Shown one piece after another: positions 5,391 through 7,067 of a stretch of 7,067 bases of DNA (its first letter is position 1; every line of letters begins with the position of its first letter). The notes under the pieces were generated by a model. The model was not told where the DNA came from. It did not search any database and saw nothing but the letters and a program-made list of their open reading frames with translations. This stretch comes from CAZJYI01 sp964550025. Its GTDB lineage: Bacteria; Verrucomicrobiota; Kiritimatiellia; UBA8416; CAYOBW01. The position numbers and the translations under genes were made by a program. The stretch is from positions 1 to 7,067 of the forward strand of contig CAZJYI010000320.1 of NCBI GenBank assembly GCA_964550025.1, read 5' to 3'.

Positions 5391-7067
5391 TTAGGGCTGA
5401 TCTGCCCCGTCCTTAAAATCCCAGCGCTGTCCCTTCTTCTCGCTTCTTCCGGTTGGCGCGATCTCAATCCAGTCGATTTCCACGGCGTGCTTCTGGACCG
5501 GTGGGAAGAGGCGCAGGTGGATCAGGCGCCCCTCGGCGGCAAGCGGGATGCTCAGCTCCTGCCAACCCTCGCCCAATACGGTGAACGGCTTCGTCTGCCC
5601 CGTTTTCGGAAACGATGCCTGGCCCTCCGTTCGCCACTGCAGTCGGCCGGAGCCGTTCTTACGTGTTAGGATCCGGAGTCTGACCTCCACGGGTCCGTTG
5701 ACTCGCACCTTGGCATTGGCCAGGAAAGTCCCTTTGCCCGCGGCGGAGACACGCAACGAATCGCCGCGCACAGACGCATCGCAGCCCCTGGGGATCCATC
5801 CCTGCATCTGCGCCGTATCGACTCGGGCCGGCGGACGGACTTTCTCTTTTGGGGTGGCCACCGACGGTTTCTTCGCCTTGGGCATCTTCAGTCCGCCCTT
5901 CTGAACACCGATCGTTGCGGGATCGAACTGGGCCGGGTCGAAGTTCGGGTTGGGGTGGGGGACGACGACTTCCGCTTCGGCAATGTAGTTCTCGATTAGA
6001 CGATCGAGCGCCCGGACCTTTTCCGGGTGGGCGTCGGCCAGGTTCGTATTCTCCCCGATGTCGCTACGGAGATTGTACAAACGGTAGTCGTGTTTGCCGT
6101 CTTCGCCGTAGTGAAAGATGCGGATGCATTTCCAGTCCCCGTGATGCACGGCCATGGCGGGTGGTAGCCACTCAGGCGTATTGCCATGGCCCGGGACGAG
6201 CGTGAACATCGGACCACGCTCCATGGGCTCCCCACGCAAGGCCTTCGCGAAATCGACGCCGTCGATCACGTGGTCCTTGGGCCGGGCAACGTTTAGCATG
6301 CGGAGGATGGTCGGATACAGGTCGGTCGATTGAACGCGCACGTCGCTTCGTGATCCGGGCTTGGTGACGCCCGGCCAGACCACCACCGCGGGGACGCGGA
6401 TGCCGCCCTCGTGAATGTTGCCTTTACCGCCGCGCAGCGGGTGGTTGCTGGTGATGGCCGTGACGTACTCCTCTCCGGCCGCGTCGGTTTCGTTGAGGCC
6501 GCAGTGGATATTGCCGCCGTTGTCCGAGTAGAAGAGGATGACGGTCTTGTCCGCAATGCCTTCCTTGTCGAGGGCGTCGAGCAGCGTGCCGACGGCGTCG
6601 TCCAGCGAATGCACCATCGCGGCGTAGGTTGGTGATTGTTGTTTGGAGCCGCGCTTGATTTTCTTGCGGTATCGATCGATCAACGCCGGTTTCGCACCGA
6701 ACGGAGCGTGCACGGAGAATTGCCAGTAGTTCATGAAGAACGGCTTGGTGCGATCGCGCTTCTTCAACCACGTGACCGCCTCTTCCGCCATGCGATCCTC
6801 GATGTGATCGCCGGGCGCTCCTTCCTTGAAGTTCTCATACCCCCAGGGCGCCAGGTAACTGGTCTTCGGGCCAGGTCCGTACCAGTGCGGGATATCCACG
6901 TCGAAGCCGAGCTCCAGCGGAGAATGGGGCTCCCGCCCGAGGTGCCACTTGCCGAAATGCGCGGTCGAGTAACCCGCGCCCTTGAGGATCTTGCCCAGGG
7001 TCGGCAGGGACGGATCCAGCCGCGTGGCCGACTTGACGTTGGTGCACTTCTGATGGGGCGGACCGCT
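5391..7067 (-). CDS. Sulfatase B with extra C-terminal domain; 5' end outside window
   Basis: Formylglycine-type sulfatase acting on sulfate esters, probably of a polysaccharide. The frame is open to base 7067, giving 558 visible residues; the Cys signature and any signal peptide lie beyond the edge. Visible conserved parts are HFGKWHLG (6959-6936), with the usual Lys and His, FSVHAPFGAK, the metal-binding SDNGG (6527-6513), GGKGNIHEGGIRVP, and the C-terminal RLYNLRSDIGENTNLA that closes the catalytic part. A Lys/Pro/Ala-rich linker (about visible residues 391-418) leads to a beta-rich domain (419-537, bases 5813-5457) that resembles carbohydrate-binding or jelly-roll modules; its family is not recognised. 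Unlike sulfatase A it keeps GKWH, so the two are not close copies. The stop TAA lies about 40 bases before the REP region. Confidence 0.95.
   Translation of the reverse strand, partial: SGPPHQKCTNVKSATRLDPSLPTLGKILKGAGYSTAHFGKWHLGREPHSPLELGFDVDIPHWYGPGPKTSYLAPWGYENFKEGAPGDHIEDRMAEEAVTWLKKRDRTKPFFMNYWQFSVHAPFGAKPALIDRYRKKIKRGSKQQSPTYAAMVHSLDDAVGTLLDALDKEGIADKTVILFYSDNGGNIHCGLNETDAAGEEYVTAITSNHPLRGGKGNIHEGGIRVPAVVVWPGVTKPGSRSDVRVQSTDLYPTILRMLNVARPKDHVIDGVDFAKALRGEPMERGPMFTLVPGHGNTPEWLPPAMAVHHGDWKCIRIFHYGEDGKHDYRLYNLRSDIGENTNLADAHPEKVRALDRLIENYIAEAEVVVPHPNPNFDPAQFDPATIGVQKGGLKMPKAKKPSVATPKEKVRPPARVDTAQMQGWIPRGCDASVRGDSLRVSAAGKGTFLANAKVRVNGPVEVRLRILTRKNGSGRLQWRTEGQASFPKTGQTKPFTVLGEGWQELSIPLAAEGRLIHLRLFPPVQKHAVEIDWIEIAPTGRSEKKGQRWDFKDGADQP

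Noticed and set aside
6897..6899. GTG at 6899 as the start of sulfatase B
   Set aside because: The frame continues upstream to the window edge with clear sulfatase sequence including HFGKWHLG, so the GTG is an internal Val.

Overview
The window looks like part of a chromosome from a sulfatase-rich, moderately GC-rich bacterium of the Planctomycetota-Verrucomicrobiota-Kiritimatiellota kind. The evidence is two secreted-type sulfatases, a large secreted protein of a DUF6259-like glycoside-hydrolase-related family, and non-coding gaps full of short palindromic dispersed repeats, all typical of that group. The assignment rests on gene content and repeat style, not on a marker gene.

All five genes lie on the minus strand, so transcription runs from high to low coordinates. 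In that order: (1) sulfatase B, 7067-5391, whose N-terminus lies beyond the window and which carries an extra C-terminal domain; (2) a small mobile element, about 4607-5350, in which a single-domain Y1 (HUH) transposase at 5247-4795 is bracketed by inverted REP-like palindromes, with the downstream side duplicated in tandem; (3) a QueG-family iron-sulfur protein, 4582-3548; (4) a 388-base gap, 3547-3160, holding a 232-base structured inverted-repeat element; (5) the DUF6259-like secreted protein, 3159-793; (6) a 267-base gap, 792-526, with a second, unrelated inverted repeat pair and a possible promoter; (7) the first 175 codons of sulfatase A, 525-1, which runs off the left edge.

The likely shared biology is breakdown of a sulfated polysaccharide outside the cytoplasm: sulfatases remove sulfate esters and the DUF6259-like protein probably acts on the glycan or a glycoside. 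The QueG-family protein is cytoplasmic and has no evident link to this; it may simply be a neighbour. The transposase and repeats look like later insertions between genes that otherwise share orientation.

The most unusual features are the non-coding ones: a paired hairpin repeat whose two copies differ by two compensatory base-pair swaps (3238-3267 and 3440-3469), a perfect 21-base inverted repeat hugging the transposase gene, and a dispersed repeat read in frame as protein near the N-terminus of sulfatase A (417-442). No tRNA, rRNA or CRISPR array was seen.
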